A DNA stretch of 64,000 nucleotides from Rhynchopus sp. YZ270_cl-10 (GCA_964035575.1 OZ037932.1:62001-126000), one strand, 5' to 3'. Shown: positions 39,332-51,570, numbered from the stretch's first letter. Made by a program: numbers and translations. Notes: a model not told the origin generated them from the letters alone.

Positions 39332-40359
39332 AATATGGTGTATGGACACTGTGCATTAACACAGGGTACTGTGGTGGGTGGGGTGGGTTGAGGAGAGGTA
39401 TAATAGGATAAGTGTAGCAAATCACGACAGCAGATGAGAGCGGTGCTTTGTGTAAAAAGGGAGGGTCCACAGAGGTCGTTGTGACGTTGAATAAAAAATG
39501 AAAAATGAGAAAATCCGGTAAAATTGGGTTTCCTCTGAGAATGCTATTGCTATGGTGCAGTGCAGGGTGATAATACTATGCAGGGTTGCTGCATAGTGCA
39601 CATATGTTATCCCTTGTGGGTGTGCGTGAGAAAGGAATTATTCCGCATCCACTCGACGTTTGGATAAAGAACTGTAGTTGTTGATGCAGGCACCTCCGAC
39701 TGACCCACGTACGATGCCAGCCATCCAGATGAAAGCACAAAGAAAACCAGAGACGAAAAAGGGGTTTGGGGGAAGAGTTTAATTATTGAACGCATCCCCA
39801 CACTCAGTCGCACGGAAAACGACTCGCGGTCTGAAAGATTGACTGAAAAATTTCACTAGAAATGCACACATGTCTTGTAAAAATCATAGTCCGATGCATG
39901 GCTACTAGTAGGGAACGAACATCAAAGGAGGTGCTTAGTCACCTTGATCACATTCGTTATCGCAGCATCAGCTGCCTGGTTTCCACAAGTTTGTTGCCAG
40001 GGATGATGAATAAAAATGTGAGATTTGAAAATACAAATCGTGACAGTGTACCTATGAAAAAACGCGTTGTGTGTGTCTCCCGAACCTCGCGTTTCTGAGA
40101 AAAACAGCGTGCAAGCATTTTTAGAGGTGAAACGCGTGTCTTCGCATTGTGCACACGCCTCACCCCCATCCACTCAGCAGCTGTAGGGGCGCAACACCAA
40201 CGGTTAAATAAAACCTGGCCCTCTCCCTCACTTCACTGCAGTACGAGAAGGTGGTTAGAGTAGCGTCCTCAAGAGTTGGGAGTGGGAACACTTCCTTGCA
40301 ACGTTTGCACACGCGACACAGCAGGCAATATTCATAACCTGTAGTGTGGTATGAGGAAG
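39332..40359. other. Intergenic, 1.0 kb
   Basis: No intact gene. Contains a CTATGCA-GGGTTGC-TGCATAG hairpin near 39574-39596, a partial family I tail (GTGCTTAGTCACCTT, 39931-39945) and the fragment described at 40061-40345. Confidence 0.5.
40061..40345. repeat. Dispersed fragment related to 37413-37630
   Basis: Block 1 (40061-40106) is in direct orientation with 37413; block 2 (40243-40308) is inverted. Minus-strand block 2 keeps an open reading frame with TTGYEYCLLCRVCKRCKEVFPLPT split features (Cys spacing C-x2-C-x2-C-x2-C). Lies immediately beyond the eIF4G-like copy A stop codon. Confidence 0.5.
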
Positions 40360-43219
40360 CTAAGTCGGCTGAATGCAAACGACATACCTTCCCGAGCGTG
40401 CCAAGTACATTTGCTGCTCCTCTGTCATGCAGAAGGGCTCGAAGGAGAAGGTGTAGGGGTCGGGGTGTTTGGATAGAGGCGTTCTCGGCTGTTGCGTTAC
40501 GCTGTGTGTATAGCGGATGTGATGCTGGAAGAGCCATGTTTGCGCATCGTCTCGTGCCCTTGCAGGTGCTCCCACTACATCGGAGAAGGCCCAAAAGTGC
40601 AGCACACTGCGGATGGCAGGCTGCGCATTCAGAATGGCTGCATCAAAGCGGAATGTTTCAGCTGCCTCTGCCAGCCGCCTCCTGCACTCGCTCGCTGTGA
40701 TGTGCAGCACACCGTACTCAGCACAGTAAAGATGTTCCGCGACTGCCAGTCCACAAAACGCACAGTGCCCGTCAGACAGCTGCAAAGCTCTCACAGGGAC
40801 GTTGTTTGAGTGCTGCACTGCCATCTCCGCAGGGAGCTTCTCAAGAAGGTGGTAAAGCTGTGCAACATCACCTTCTAAACGTTGTACACAGCGCTGCAAA
40901 TCATTACGCTGCACAGGGTAGGAAGCTGGGCTCCGTGTGGTGTCGGGGTCGGAGTGCGTGGGGTCGCTGTGCTGTACCATTGGCTCCGTTTCTGAGAGCG
41001 TCTCGCAGCGTGAGCGCAGGGGAGTGCCGGCTACTGGAGGTTCTACGTCTTGCGCGTCGTGCATTTTCCACTTCACCTCGTCCTCAGCCGCCTCCTCGTC
41101 CTCCTCTCCCTCCTCATCCTCCTCAACCTCTTCTGCGTCCTCGGGCGCATCTGCGTCGTCAATCATCTTACCCAAGACACCAACCGAGACCTCTGTTGCA
41201 GGGTGGTGGTGGTGGTGTGGTGGGTTGTGTAAAGTGGTGGTGGGGAAACAAAAAGGAACATACTGTTTCTGCTCTTGCCCTCCTCCTTCATCTTCCTGTA
41301 GAACTCAGCCACCTGGTCCATCGTCACCCACTCGTACGAGATCAGCTCCTCAACCATCACCTGGAAGAACTTCTTGTCGTCGTCCAGAGTCGCAGGCCAG
41401 TTCGCCTTGTGGTTCATCGAGTTGATGAGCGTCAGAAGCTTCTCGGGCACACGCTCCTCGTCCATCGTTGCAAGGCTCATGTACTTCTTGTACACCTTCT
41501 CGGAGAGCTCGTCGTACATCTCCTCCACACCGTCGACCATGCGCTCCTCATCAGGCAGGGACTCGAACCAGATCTTGATACCCTTGCAGGCAGTCTGCAG
41601 CACCTTCACAACCATGCTGTAGTCCATCAGCTCCACAACCACCTCCACAAGACGGTCGTACACGAACGGCATGTCCTCCACAAGTCTGTGGATCGCAGCA
41701 GTGCACAGGAACCAGGCAACACCACGGTTCAGGTCCGCGCGCTGGATGATCTCAGCACGGCCAAGCTCGCAGAGGTACGTCTCCAGCTCCTGGCGGTCGC
41801 CCTTGTCCTTCAGGGTCGTGATCTTCCTGCAGATCTCCTGCACAACAAGCACCTGCGAGTCTTCAATCGGCTCACCGTCAAAGTCAAGCGTCAGGTAGTG
41901 TGCGAAGTCCTCCTTCATCACCTGCACACGCTCCTCAGACTCTGCCTCGGTCTCACGCATGCACTCCTGGGCACGGTTCACAACCTGTCGTGGTGGTGGT
42001 GAGTGGATGTGAGGGAGCAGTGTATAGGTGAGGTGGTGAGTGGGTGAGCGCACGGGTGCCATACCTTCTGTCTGAAGTCACCCGGGACAACAGTGGGCGG
42101 GGCCTGCTTCTCCTCCTTCTCCTCCTTCTTGTCACCCTTGTCCTTCGACTCCTTCTTCGCCTCGTTGTCCTTGCTGCGCTTACACTTCTTCTCAACACAA
42201 CTCCAGAAAGGCGTGCTACAATTCTCAATACATAAGTCAAGTTCAGACGATACATACTTCCGGCGGTCCTTCTCCTCGTTCTCCTTCTCAAGTTCGTTCA
42301 GCTTCTTTGCTGTCTGCACCTTCTGTGGCCAACCCTGCGAACGGAGGTCGATCGTGTTGACAAGCATGATCTTGATACGCATCTTGTACATCGACTCGCA
42401 AGACAGTGCCTGGATCTGTGTGAAGAAGGCCTTCGTCTTGTTCTCGTTCAGACGCTCAGAGGACGACTTCTTGGCTCTGTGGTCAAGCACTCTTCCAATG
42501 GTGGTGAGCAGACGGATGAGCTCCTCCAGCTCCTCCGGTGCGGGACGGTGGGCAGTGCGTGGCTCCGGGGGTGTGCTGCTGAAGAGAAGTGTCTCAATGA
42601 CCATGCAGATGACGTTGTCTGTGAGCAGTGCCGTGTTGTAAAGCTCTCCGATGAAGTTGATGTTTCCGAGACGCTTCTTCTTCAGCGACTCCTCGTCCTC
42701 ATCCTCGTCCTTGTCGTTGCGCTTCTCGAACTCCTTCTGCACAACCTCAAGCAGCAGACGGCGGAACATAGACTTGTTCCTGCCCTCAGACTCAGACTCA
42801 CGAAGCTCAACCTCCTTTCCACAGATGAGAGCCGCAAGGTGGGCGAATACACCAGCGTACAAATCTTGTGTCACAGCACGTGCGAAGATAAGCTCAATGG
42901 TCTTGTGCATGTACTCCTTCTTCACAAGGATCTGGAGGGCAGGGTCGCACAGCTGGTGGGCAAGAGCGTCGTACTTCTCGGGGGTCAGCTTGTTCAGGAT
43001 ACCGTTCACGGTCTTTGCAAGCTTCTGTGCCTCGTCAAGCTCGTTTGTGCGCTGTGCCTTGAACGCGTTCTTACCACGTCTGTTGCTGTGGGGCGAGTCG
43101 TCACCGTCGATAAGCTGCGACCACGTACCGAACACAGACCTGTTGCCGTCGTTGCCAGGCGCACGCACCTCAGCACTCTTGACGCGGCCGCACAGTGCCT
43201 TCTTTGCTGCGTACGCCAT
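40360..43219 (-). CDS. eIF4G-like copy A: N-truncated chimera with new C-terminal domain
   Basis: Modelled exons 43219-42258, 42215-42065, 41984-41264 and 41192-40360 give 888 residues. The first intron (42 nt) is uncertain because reading through it also stays open. The start MAYAAKKALCGRVKSAE replaces the first ~105 residues of copies B and C, so their conserved N-terminus is absent. The MIF4G domain is kept (TVNGILNKLTPEKYDALAHQ), but the helix B/C read as QVSFCMMYADLAAL is here QDLYAGVFAHLAAL. Exon 2 of B/C is missing. The acidic tail does not stop: it runs into about 220 new residues with HCAFCG, CAEYGVLHITASECRRR and FEPFCMTEEQQMY. A GTATGT at about 40385 might be another donor, but I found no in-frame continuation. 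Likely a diverged translation-scaffold paralogue. Confidence 0.75.
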
Positions 43220-44402
43220 ACGAGAGTACGTGGAGGGCGGGAGGTGCCTCTGTGATGTGTAATTTCCTTTGGAACAAATACCAGAACAACATTGAACAAC
43301 CTAGAGCGACACCCTGCAGTGTACGGCAGAGCACAGCACAGCACGGACATCCAGACTCCTCACGCACTTACCCACCCCTTCACATCACACTTGCCGTTTG
43401 GCCTTGTACTCTCTCCGTCTTTCGAGGTAACACACATTAGGCACAGCTTTTTGTGAATCCTACATTTAGTCCAAATACGCCTAGAGAACACACAAGAAAT
43501 TAGGCAACACCCAAGACGGAAAAACATATGGGGGATGTACACTCTTTTTTTTTTGCGATTCGACGGAACATAACACAGAACAAAACCCACCCCACCCCCC
43601 AGACCCACCCACAAGGTGGTCTACCGAAGAAGGACAAAGCCGTAAACCATGATACCAATGCACACCCAAGACCTGTGCAAATGCACAAACGGCAAACCAA
43701 CAAAACAGCAAAAAAAAAAGCTCGCCTGTCGGTGTCCGTACTGCTTCCGAACTGCTGCGAAGCAGTGAATAAAAAGAGAATAGCTTATCATGATGAACCT
43801 AAGCCTCTCGTGCTTAGTCACCTAATAAAGACAACACTACACCCAGCAAGAATGAGTGAGCATTTGATGAGATACGGTGCAATTAAAGGAAAGTTGGTCA
43901 GCTGATCCTATCCTTGTTGTGCTTCGTCAACTTTGTTAAAGAGCTGGAAGACAAAAAACCCCAGTATTATGCCGTCTATCTTCTGCACAAATAAAGACGC
44001 ATTTTCCAAAATCACGGAGCGGATACAGGATGCAATATGTAACGGTTAGAAAAAGGTGTCACTTCGCTCTGCATCGGGGTATAGAAATTACAAGTGAAAA
44101 AAAGTGTTGGTAGCGTGTGTTGGTCTCCGTGCGTCGGAGTAAGTGAGCATCAGTCGGTGCAGAGACAGAGAACAAAAGTCAAGAGAAGAAAATAAAAATA
44201 AAAGCAACACACTACAATTCCCGGAGAGACGAAACGACACCCTTTCGATGACAAAAAATTCTGATAAACAAAACCAAGAAGAACAAAAAAAAAAAGCCAA
44301 CAAACTAAATGATCTGTTGACAAAACGAACTGATTTCTTGATCCGACAGACGAAGAAAATATAAAAAAAAAACCAGAAGCAAAACATCCCGAGGGTGCGC
44401 GT
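43220..44402. other. Spacer between eIF4G-like copies A and B
   Basis: No gene. The last ~350 bases share patches with the spacer below copy C (GCAATATGTAA, GAGACGA-ACGACACC), so part of the 3' flank was duplicated with the gene. Contains a perfect family I hairpin (43799-43823). Confidence 0.6.
43799..43823 (+). repeat. Hairpin repeat family I, best copy
   Basis: CTAAGC-CTCTCGT-GCTTAG: a perfect six-base-pair stem with a seven-base loop, preceded by GATGAAC and followed by TCACCTAA. Copies share the flanks as well as the stem. Confidence 0.8.
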
Positions 44403-47342
44403 CTACGCGTCCTCCTCAACTTCCTCGTCCTCAGCCGCCTCCTCGTCCTCCTCTCCCTCCTCATCCTCCTCAACCTCTTCTGCGTCCTCGGGCGCATCTG
44501 CGTCGTCAATCATCTTACCCAAGACACCAACCGAGACCTCTGTTGCAGGGTGGTGGTGTGGTGGTGTGGTGGGTTGTGGAAAGTGGTGGTGGGGAAACAA
44601 AAATGAACATACTGTTTCTGCTCTTGCCCTCCTCCTTCATCTTCCTGTAGAACTCAGCCACCTGGTCCATCGTCACCCACTCGTACGAGATCAGCTCCTC
44701 AACCATCACCTGGAAGAACTTCTTGTCGTCATCCAGAGTCGCCGGCCAGTTCGCCTTGTGGTTCATCGAGTTGATGAGCGTCAGAAGCTTCTCGGGCACA
44801 CGCTCCTCGTCCATTGTCGCAAGGCTCATGTACTTCTTGTACACCTTCTCGGAGAGCTCGTCGTACATCTCCTCCACACCGTCGACCATGCGCTCCTCAT
44901 CAGGCAGGGACTCGAACCAGATCTTGATGCCCTTGCAGGCAGTCTGCAGCACCTTCACAACCATGCTGTAGTCCATCAGCTCCACAACCACCTCCACAAG
45001 ACGGTCGTACACAAACGGCATGTCCTCCACAAGTCTGTGGATCGCAGCAGTGCACAGGAACCAGGCAACACCACGGTTCAGGTCCGCACGCTGGATGATC
45101 TCAGCACGGCCAAGCTCGCAGAGGTACGTCTCCAGCTCCTGGCGGTCACCCTTGTCCTTCAGGGTCGTGATCTTCCTGCAGATCTCCTGCACAACAAGCA
45201 CCTGCGAGTCCTCAATCGGCTCACCGTCAAAGTCAAGCGTCAGGTAGTGTGCGAAGTCCTCCTTCATCACCTGCACACGCTCCTCAGACTCTGCCTCAGT
45301 CTCACGCATGCACTCCTGCGCACGGTTCACAACCTGTCGTGGTGGTGGTGAGTGGATGTGACGGAGAAATGTGTAGGTGGTGAGTGGGGGAGTGCACAGG
45401 TGTCATACCTTCTGTCTGAAGTCACCCGGGACAACAGTGGGCGGGGCCTGCTTCTCCTCCTTCTCCTCCTTCTTGTCACCCTTGTCCTTGGACTCCTTCT
45501 TCTCCTTCTTCTCCTTCTTGACCGGCTCGTCCTTGCTGCGCTTACCCTTCGTCTTCTCCTTGGGAGAGTGGCTGGAGCCGAGGATGTCGAAGCCGTTCTG
45601 TGGAGAAGTGTGTTGTGATGTGAGGTGATGTGTGTCTGTGAACATACTCCAACGACAGGCTGGTTCTTCTTCCCCTGGTTGTTCGTGGTGTTCGTCTTGC
45701 CACCCTGCTTGCTGTTCTTCTGTGCGACAGATGTGAAGCCTGCGTCGTTACCCGCCTTCTTCTTTGTCTTCGCCTTGCTTGCAGCAGCAGGCTTCGAAGA
45801 CACAAGCGCCACACCCACCTCAGCAGCCTTACCCCACACAGTCTGCTCTCCAGTGTGGTTCGCGTTCGTGATACCGTGAAGCCTGTGGGTGAAGGGTGTA
45901 TTGTGTCAAATGTCCACAACGAAAAAATTTCATTCACAACAAACAGGTGTGAGGGAGAAGAAAAGAAAGCGAATAAAAACGAAAAAACAATGTTTTCTGA
46001 ATGTGATGTTGGGGTGGGAGAATAAAACAGTTCCAAGAAAAGCTCCTGCGTCGGCTTTTCGTTGCAAAAAAAGTTCAGAGGATACATACTTCCGGCGGTC
46101 CTTCTCCTCGTTCTCCTTCTCAAGTTCGTTCAGCTTCTTCGCTGTCTGCACCTTCTGTGGCCAACCCTGAGAACGGAGGTCAATTGTGTTGACAAGCATG
46201 ATCTTGATACGCATCTTGTACATCGACTCGCAAGACAGTGCCTGGATCTGTGTGAAGAAGGCCTTCGTCTTGTTCTCATTCAGACGCTCAGAGGACGACT
46301 TCTTGGCTCTGTGGTCAAGCACTCTTCCAATGGTGGTGAGCAGACGGATGAGCTCCTCCAGCTCCTCCGGTGCGGGACGGTGGGCAGTGCGTGGCTCCGG
46401 GGGTGTGCTGCTGAAGAGAAGTGTCTCAATGACCATGCAGATGACGTTGTCTGTGAGCAGTGCCTTGTTGTACAGCTCTCCGATGAAGTTGATGTTTCCG
46501 AGACGCTTCTTCTTCAGCGACTCCTCGTCCTCATCCTCGTCCTTGTCGTTGCGCTTCTCGAACTCCTTCTGCACAACCTCAAGCAGCAGACGGCGGAACA
46601 TAGACTTGTTCCTGCCCTCAGACTCAGACTCACGAAGCTCAACCTCCTTTCCACAGATGAGGGCCGCAAGGTCGGCGTACATCATACAGAACGACACCTG
46701 TGTCACAGCACGTGCGAAGATAAGCTCAATGGTCTTGTGCATGTACTCCTTCTTCACAAGGATCTGGAGGGCAGGGTCGCACAGCTGGTGGGCAAGAGCG
46801 TCGTACTTCTCGGGTGTCAGCTTGTTCAGGATACCGTTCACGGTCTTTGCAAGCTTCTGTGCCTCGTCAAGCTCGTTTGTGCGCTGTGCCTTGAACGCGT
46901 TCTCAGACACAACAAGCGCAGCCACGTCACCACCACGTCTGTTGCTGTGGGGCGAGTCGTCACCACCGATGGGCTGCGACGAAGTGCCGAACACGGACCT
47001 GCTGCCGTCGTTGCCAGGCGCACGCACCGACTGCTCAGCACGCTTCTTGCGGTCACGCATCGCCTTCTCCAGGCTCTTCACTGCAATGCCACCCATGCTC
47101 GACTCAGCAGTGGCCTCCAGGTCGTGCTCCTTCAGCTTCTCCTCAAGCTCTGGGATGGGTGCACTGTTCGGGTTGTACATGTCAACCATCTCCTTCGTTG
47201 TGTACTGGATGTTCGGTGCAGTGTGGACAGGTGCCGCCGACTGCGGCATCGACACGGGCGTGGAGCGCGTGTTCTGGTTCTTCTGCAGGGCCGACAGCGA
47301 CGTCGCCCCCGACTTCTGGCCGAAACCAAATTTACTATTCAT
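44403..47342 (-). CDS. EIF4G: eIF4G-like translation scaffold, copy B (five exons)
   Basis: Exons 47342-46090, 45882-45648, 45597-45409, 45333-44613 and 44539-44403 give 844 residues. All introns are GT-AG with GTATG donors. Residues about 160-405 are a MIF4G (HEAT-1) domain with the eIF4G signatures ILNKLTPEKYD, EKRNDKDEDEDEESLKKKRLGNINFIGELY and a final LVNTIDLRSQGWP. MIF4G binds eIF4A and brings the 43S complex to mRNA. Residue 47 begins YTTKEMV, close to the eIF4E-binding motif Y-x4-L-hydrophobic, with Met in place of Leu. Exon 2-3 code for a Lys/Asn-rich linker. Exon 4 is helical and may be an MA3-like domain. The tail is a run of Glu/Asp. Differs from copy C by a few residues and an insertion in intron 1. 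Confidence 0.88.
45883..46089 (-). other. Intron 1 of copy B, with a 139-bp insertion relative to copy C
   Basis: 207 nt here against 68 nt in copy C. The two ends match copy C; the extra block is A-rich (GAAAAGAAAGCGAATAAAAACG) and has no open frame in phase. Confidence 0.75.
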
Positions 47343-48511
47343 TTTTCTTTGTGTAGTGTGATGTCTGTCAGATGTGTTGCGATACCTCCCTTCCGACACT
47401 ACGACGTATCGAGGACACCTTGCCACTTATGCCTTTTTCACCATACTCAACAAGACGGAGTCAACAGTGGAATTCAAAAAACAAATGGAAGGGGGAGCAT
47501 CGTGAACGAATTACACATAAACTTTGATCGGTTAAATGCCTGCCCCTATCGAAGGTGGCAACAACATTGCGTTTTTGCAAAAGACAAAAAACTGAATAAA
47601 AGAGACTGACCCAAATGGCGCACAGAACAGATACGCCACATACACACTTTGCCAAGACGCACACCAAAGCCCACTAACAAGAAAACGGAGCGCAACACGC
47701 GAATCTGGAGGGACGTACACGTGCGCGCCCCTGCCACCACCGCAGTACAGCTCAAGACGTAAGAAAAGCCAGAAACACAAAAAAGAAGGTTCTGGCACTT
47801 CACATCCGATTGCGTTTCATTTGTCGATTAAAGGAAATATACTCCCCTTCCCAACAAAGAAAACAAACACGTTTACTTAGTAGCAGTTTTTGATGTGAAA
47901 AAAGGCACGAAACTGTCGCTAATCGTTTATCAGTGTTTTTTTCTCCCCCCCCCCCCCCCACGCACACACGTAGAAGGGCTTCGATAAACGGTGCTGTAAA
48001 ATCGCTATATTTTTTTGTCCCGCTCTAGCCTAAAAAGCTATACGCAAAAGTTAGACAGTTTCCCAGAAGCGAGTTATTGTCTTCTCTTTTGTCACAAAGA
48101 GAAAATACGCTTTATAAAAAAAAATCTACGGGTGATAATCAGCAGCATGCAATATGTAAAAGGGTTAGAGAAATAGTGTCAAAATCGGCGTCTGGGGAAA
48201 ATTGAAACTAAAAAAAGGTAGTGTGGCATGGGTCCATCCAATGCACTACGTGGCACCAACTTGACGGAAAACAAAACAACAAAAAACAAAAGAAAACAAA
48301 AAAAGGAAAACAAAAAGTGCGATACACTACTCCCAGAGAGACGAGACGACACCATTCTTGTTGTGGACGTAATAATCATTGATTAAAAAGGCAAGAAATA
48401 TGCAAACAAGGTTGCTCTGTTGTACTTAACGATCGTAGAACACAAAAAGCCTTCTCCTTTCTTGTGTGCTAAACAAAGGAAGCGACGCAAGAGCGAAAAA
48501 AGGCTGCGCGT
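47343..48511. other. Spacer between eIF4G-like copies B and C
   Basis: No gene. Contains a C run (47946-47959). The last 400 bases share patches with the spacer between A and B. Confidence 0.55.
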
Positions 48512-51307
48512 CTACGCGTCCTCCTCAACCTCCTCGTCCTCAGCCGCCTCCTCGTCCTCCTCTCCCTCCTCATCCTCCTCAACCTCTTCTGCGTCCTCGG
48601 GCGCATCTGCGTCGTCAATCATCTTACCCAAGACACCAACCGAGACCTCTGTTGCAGGGTGGTGGTGTGGTGGTGTGGTGGGTTGTGGAAAGTGGTGGTG
48701 GGGAAACAAAAATGAACATACTGTTTCTGCTCTTGCCCTCCTCCTTCATCTTCCTGTAGAACTCAGCCACCTGGTCCATCGTCACCCACTCGTACGAGAT
48801 CAGCTCCTCAACCATCACCTGGAAGAACTTCTTGTCGTCATCCAGAGTCGCCGGCCAGTTCGCCTTGTGGTTCATCGAGTTGATGAGCGTCAGAAGCTTC
48901 TCGGGCACACGCTCCTCGTCCATTGTCGCAAGGCTCATGTACTTCTTGTACACCTTCTCGGAGAGCTCGTCGTACATCTCCTCCACACCGTCGACCATGC
49001 GCTCCTCATCAGGCAGGGACTCGAACCAGATCTTGATGCCCTTGCAGGCAGTCTGCAGCACCTTCACAACCATGCTGTAGTCCATCAGCTCCACAACCAC
49101 CTCCACAAGACGGTCGTACACAAACGGCATGTCCTCCACAAGTCTGTGGATCGCAGCAGTGCACAGGAACCAGGCAACACCACGGTTCAGGTCCGCACGC
49201 TGGATGATCTCAGCACGGCCAAGCTCGCAGAGGTACGTCTCCAGCTCCTGGCGGTCACCCTTGTCCTTCAGGGTCGTGATCTTCCTGCAGATCTCCTGCA
49301 CAACAAGCACCTGCGAGTCCTCAATCGGCTCACCGTCAAAGTCAAGCGTCAGGTAGTGTGCGAAGTCCTCCTTCATCACCTGCACACGCTCCTCAGACTC
49401 TGCCTCAGTCTCACGCATGCACTCCTGCGCACGGTTCACAACCTGTCGTCGTGGTTGGTGTGAGGGAGCATTGTATAGGTGAGGTGGTGAGTGGGGGAGT
49501 GCACAGGTGTCATACCTTCTGTCTGAAGTCACCCGGGACAACAGTGGGTGGGGCCTGCTTCTCCTCCTTCTCCTCCTTCTTGTCACCCTTGTCCTTCGAC
49601 TCCTTCTTCTCCTTCTTCTCCTTCTTGACCGGCTCGTCCTTGCTGCGCTTACCCTTCGTCTTCTCCTTGGGAGAGTGGCTGGAGCCGAGGATGTCGAAGC
49701 CGTTCTGTGGAGAAGTGTGTTGTGATGTGAGGTCATGTGTGCTAGTGAACATACTCCAACGACAGGCTGGTTCTTCTTCCCCTGGTTGTTCGTGGTGTTT
49801 GTCTTGCCACCCTGCTTGCTGTTCTTCTGTGCGACAGATGTGAAGCCTGCGTCGTTACCCGCCTTCTTCTTTGTCTTCGCCTTGCTTGCGGCAGCGGGCT
49901 TCGAAGACACAAGCGCCACACCCACCTCAGCAGCCTTACCCCACACAGTCTGCTCTCCAGTGTGGTTCGCGTTCGTGATACCGTGAAGCCTGTGGGTGAA
50001 GGGTGTATTGTGACAAATGTCCACAAGCAGGTCAAAAAAGGTTCAGGTGATACATACTTCCGGCGGTCCTTCTCCTCGTTCTCCTTCTCAAGTTCGTTCA
50101 GCTTCTTCGCTGTCTGCACCTTCTGTGGCCAACCCTGCGAACGGAGGTCAATTGTATTGACAAGCATGATCTTGATACGCATCTTGTATATCGACTCGCA
50201 AGACAGTGCCTGGATCTGTGTGAAGAAGGCCTTCGTCTTGTTCTCGTTCAGACGCTCAGAGGACGACTTCTTGGCTCTGTGGTCAAGCACTCTTCCAATG
50301 GTGGTGAGCAGACGGATGAGCTCCTCCAGCTCCTCCGGTGCGGGACGGTGGGCAGTGCGTGGCTCCGGGGGTGTGCTGCTGAAGAGAAGTGTCTCAATGA
50401 CCATGCAGATGACGTTGTCTGTGAGCAGTGCCTTGTTGTACAGCTCTCCGATGAAGTTGATGTTTCCGAGACGCTTCTTCTTCAGCGACTCCTCGTCCTC
50501 ATCCTCGTCCTTGTCGTTGCGCTTCTCGAACTCCTTCTGCACAACCTCAAGCAGCAGACGGCGGAACATAGACTTGTTCCTGCCCTCAGACTCAGACTCG
50601 CGCAGCTCAACCTCCTTTCCACAGATGAGGGCCGCAAGGTCGGCGTACATCATACAGAACGACACCTGTGTCACAGCACGTGCGAAGATAAGCTCAATGG
50701 TCTTGTGCATGTACTCCTTCTTCACAAGGATCTGGAGGGCAGGGTCGCAGAGCTGGTGGGCGAGAGCGTCGTACTTCTCGGGGGTCAGCTTGTTCAGGAT
50801 ACCGTTCACGGTCTTTGCAAGCTTCTGTGCCTCGTCAAGCTCGTTTGTGCGCTGTGCCTTGAACGCGTTCTCAGACACAACAAGCGCAGCCACGTCACCA
50901 CCACGTCTGTTGCTGTGGGGCGAGTCGTCACCACCGATGGGCTGCGACGAAGTGCCGAACACGGACCTGCTGCCGTCGTTGCCAGGCGCACGCACCGACT
51001 GCTCAGCACGCTTCTTGCGGTCACGCATCGCCTTCTCCAGGCTCTTCACTGCAATGCCACCCATGCTCGACTCAGCAGTGGCCTCCAGGTCGTGCTCCTT
51101 CAGCTTCTCCTCAAGCTCTGGGATGGGTGCACTGTTCGGGTCGTACATGTCAACCATCTCCTTCGTTGTGTACTGGATGTTCGGTGCAGTGTGGACAGGT
51201 GCTGCCGACTGCGGCATCGACACGGGCGTGGAGCGCGTGTTCTGGTTCTTCTGCAGGGCCGACAGCGACGTCGCCCCCGACTTCTGGCCGAAACCAAATT
51301 TACTCAT
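48512..51307 (-). CDS. EIF4G: eIF4G-like translation scaffold, copy C (five exons)
   Basis: Exons 51307-50058, 49989-49755, 49704-49516, 49442-48722 and 48648-48512 give 843 residues. Same architecture as copy B: N-terminal region with YTTKEMV at residue 46 (possible eIF4E-binding motif), MIF4G domain, Lys-rich linker, helical MA3-like region and acidic tail. The start is MSKFGFGQKSG; copy B has one extra Asn after Met. Exons are almost identical to copy B, and introns 2-4 are also alike. This points to a recent tandem duplication or ongoing gene conversion. The last acceptor offers two AGs two bases apart; only the first (CAACAG) keeps the acidic tail in frame, the second stops after six residues. 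Confidence 0.88.
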
Positions 51308-51570
51308 TTTCCTGATTTACTTGATTTATGATGTCTGAGTGAGGTGTTTGGTGTTAAGTGATAAGTGGGATGCTTGTTGCTAGCTGGGGTAGCTCTGCTT
51401 CATTGGAAAAGAGAAAAATGGACAACGGGGGAAAAACACATGGGGAAATGAATGTGACTCACTTACACACACCTGGCGCACCTCACACCCTTTACCCTCT
51501 AGGCTGAAGCGCCAGAAGTTCTCTTTACACACAGGAACTACTACGTTCCGAATGATTTCACGAACACACC
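51308..51570. other. Upstream spacer of copy C
   Basis: No gene seen; short, mixed composition. Confidence 0.4.

Noticed and set aside
39332..39349. Earlier start of the PPR gene
   Set aside because: The extra codons begin with GTG, not ATG; the first in-frame ATG is at 39331.
40360..40400. Extra intron at the GTATGT near 40385 in eIF4G-like copy A
   Set aside because: The best acceptor (CACACTACAG) gives a stop two codons later and does not enter the downstream Cys-finger frame, so it adds nothing supportable.
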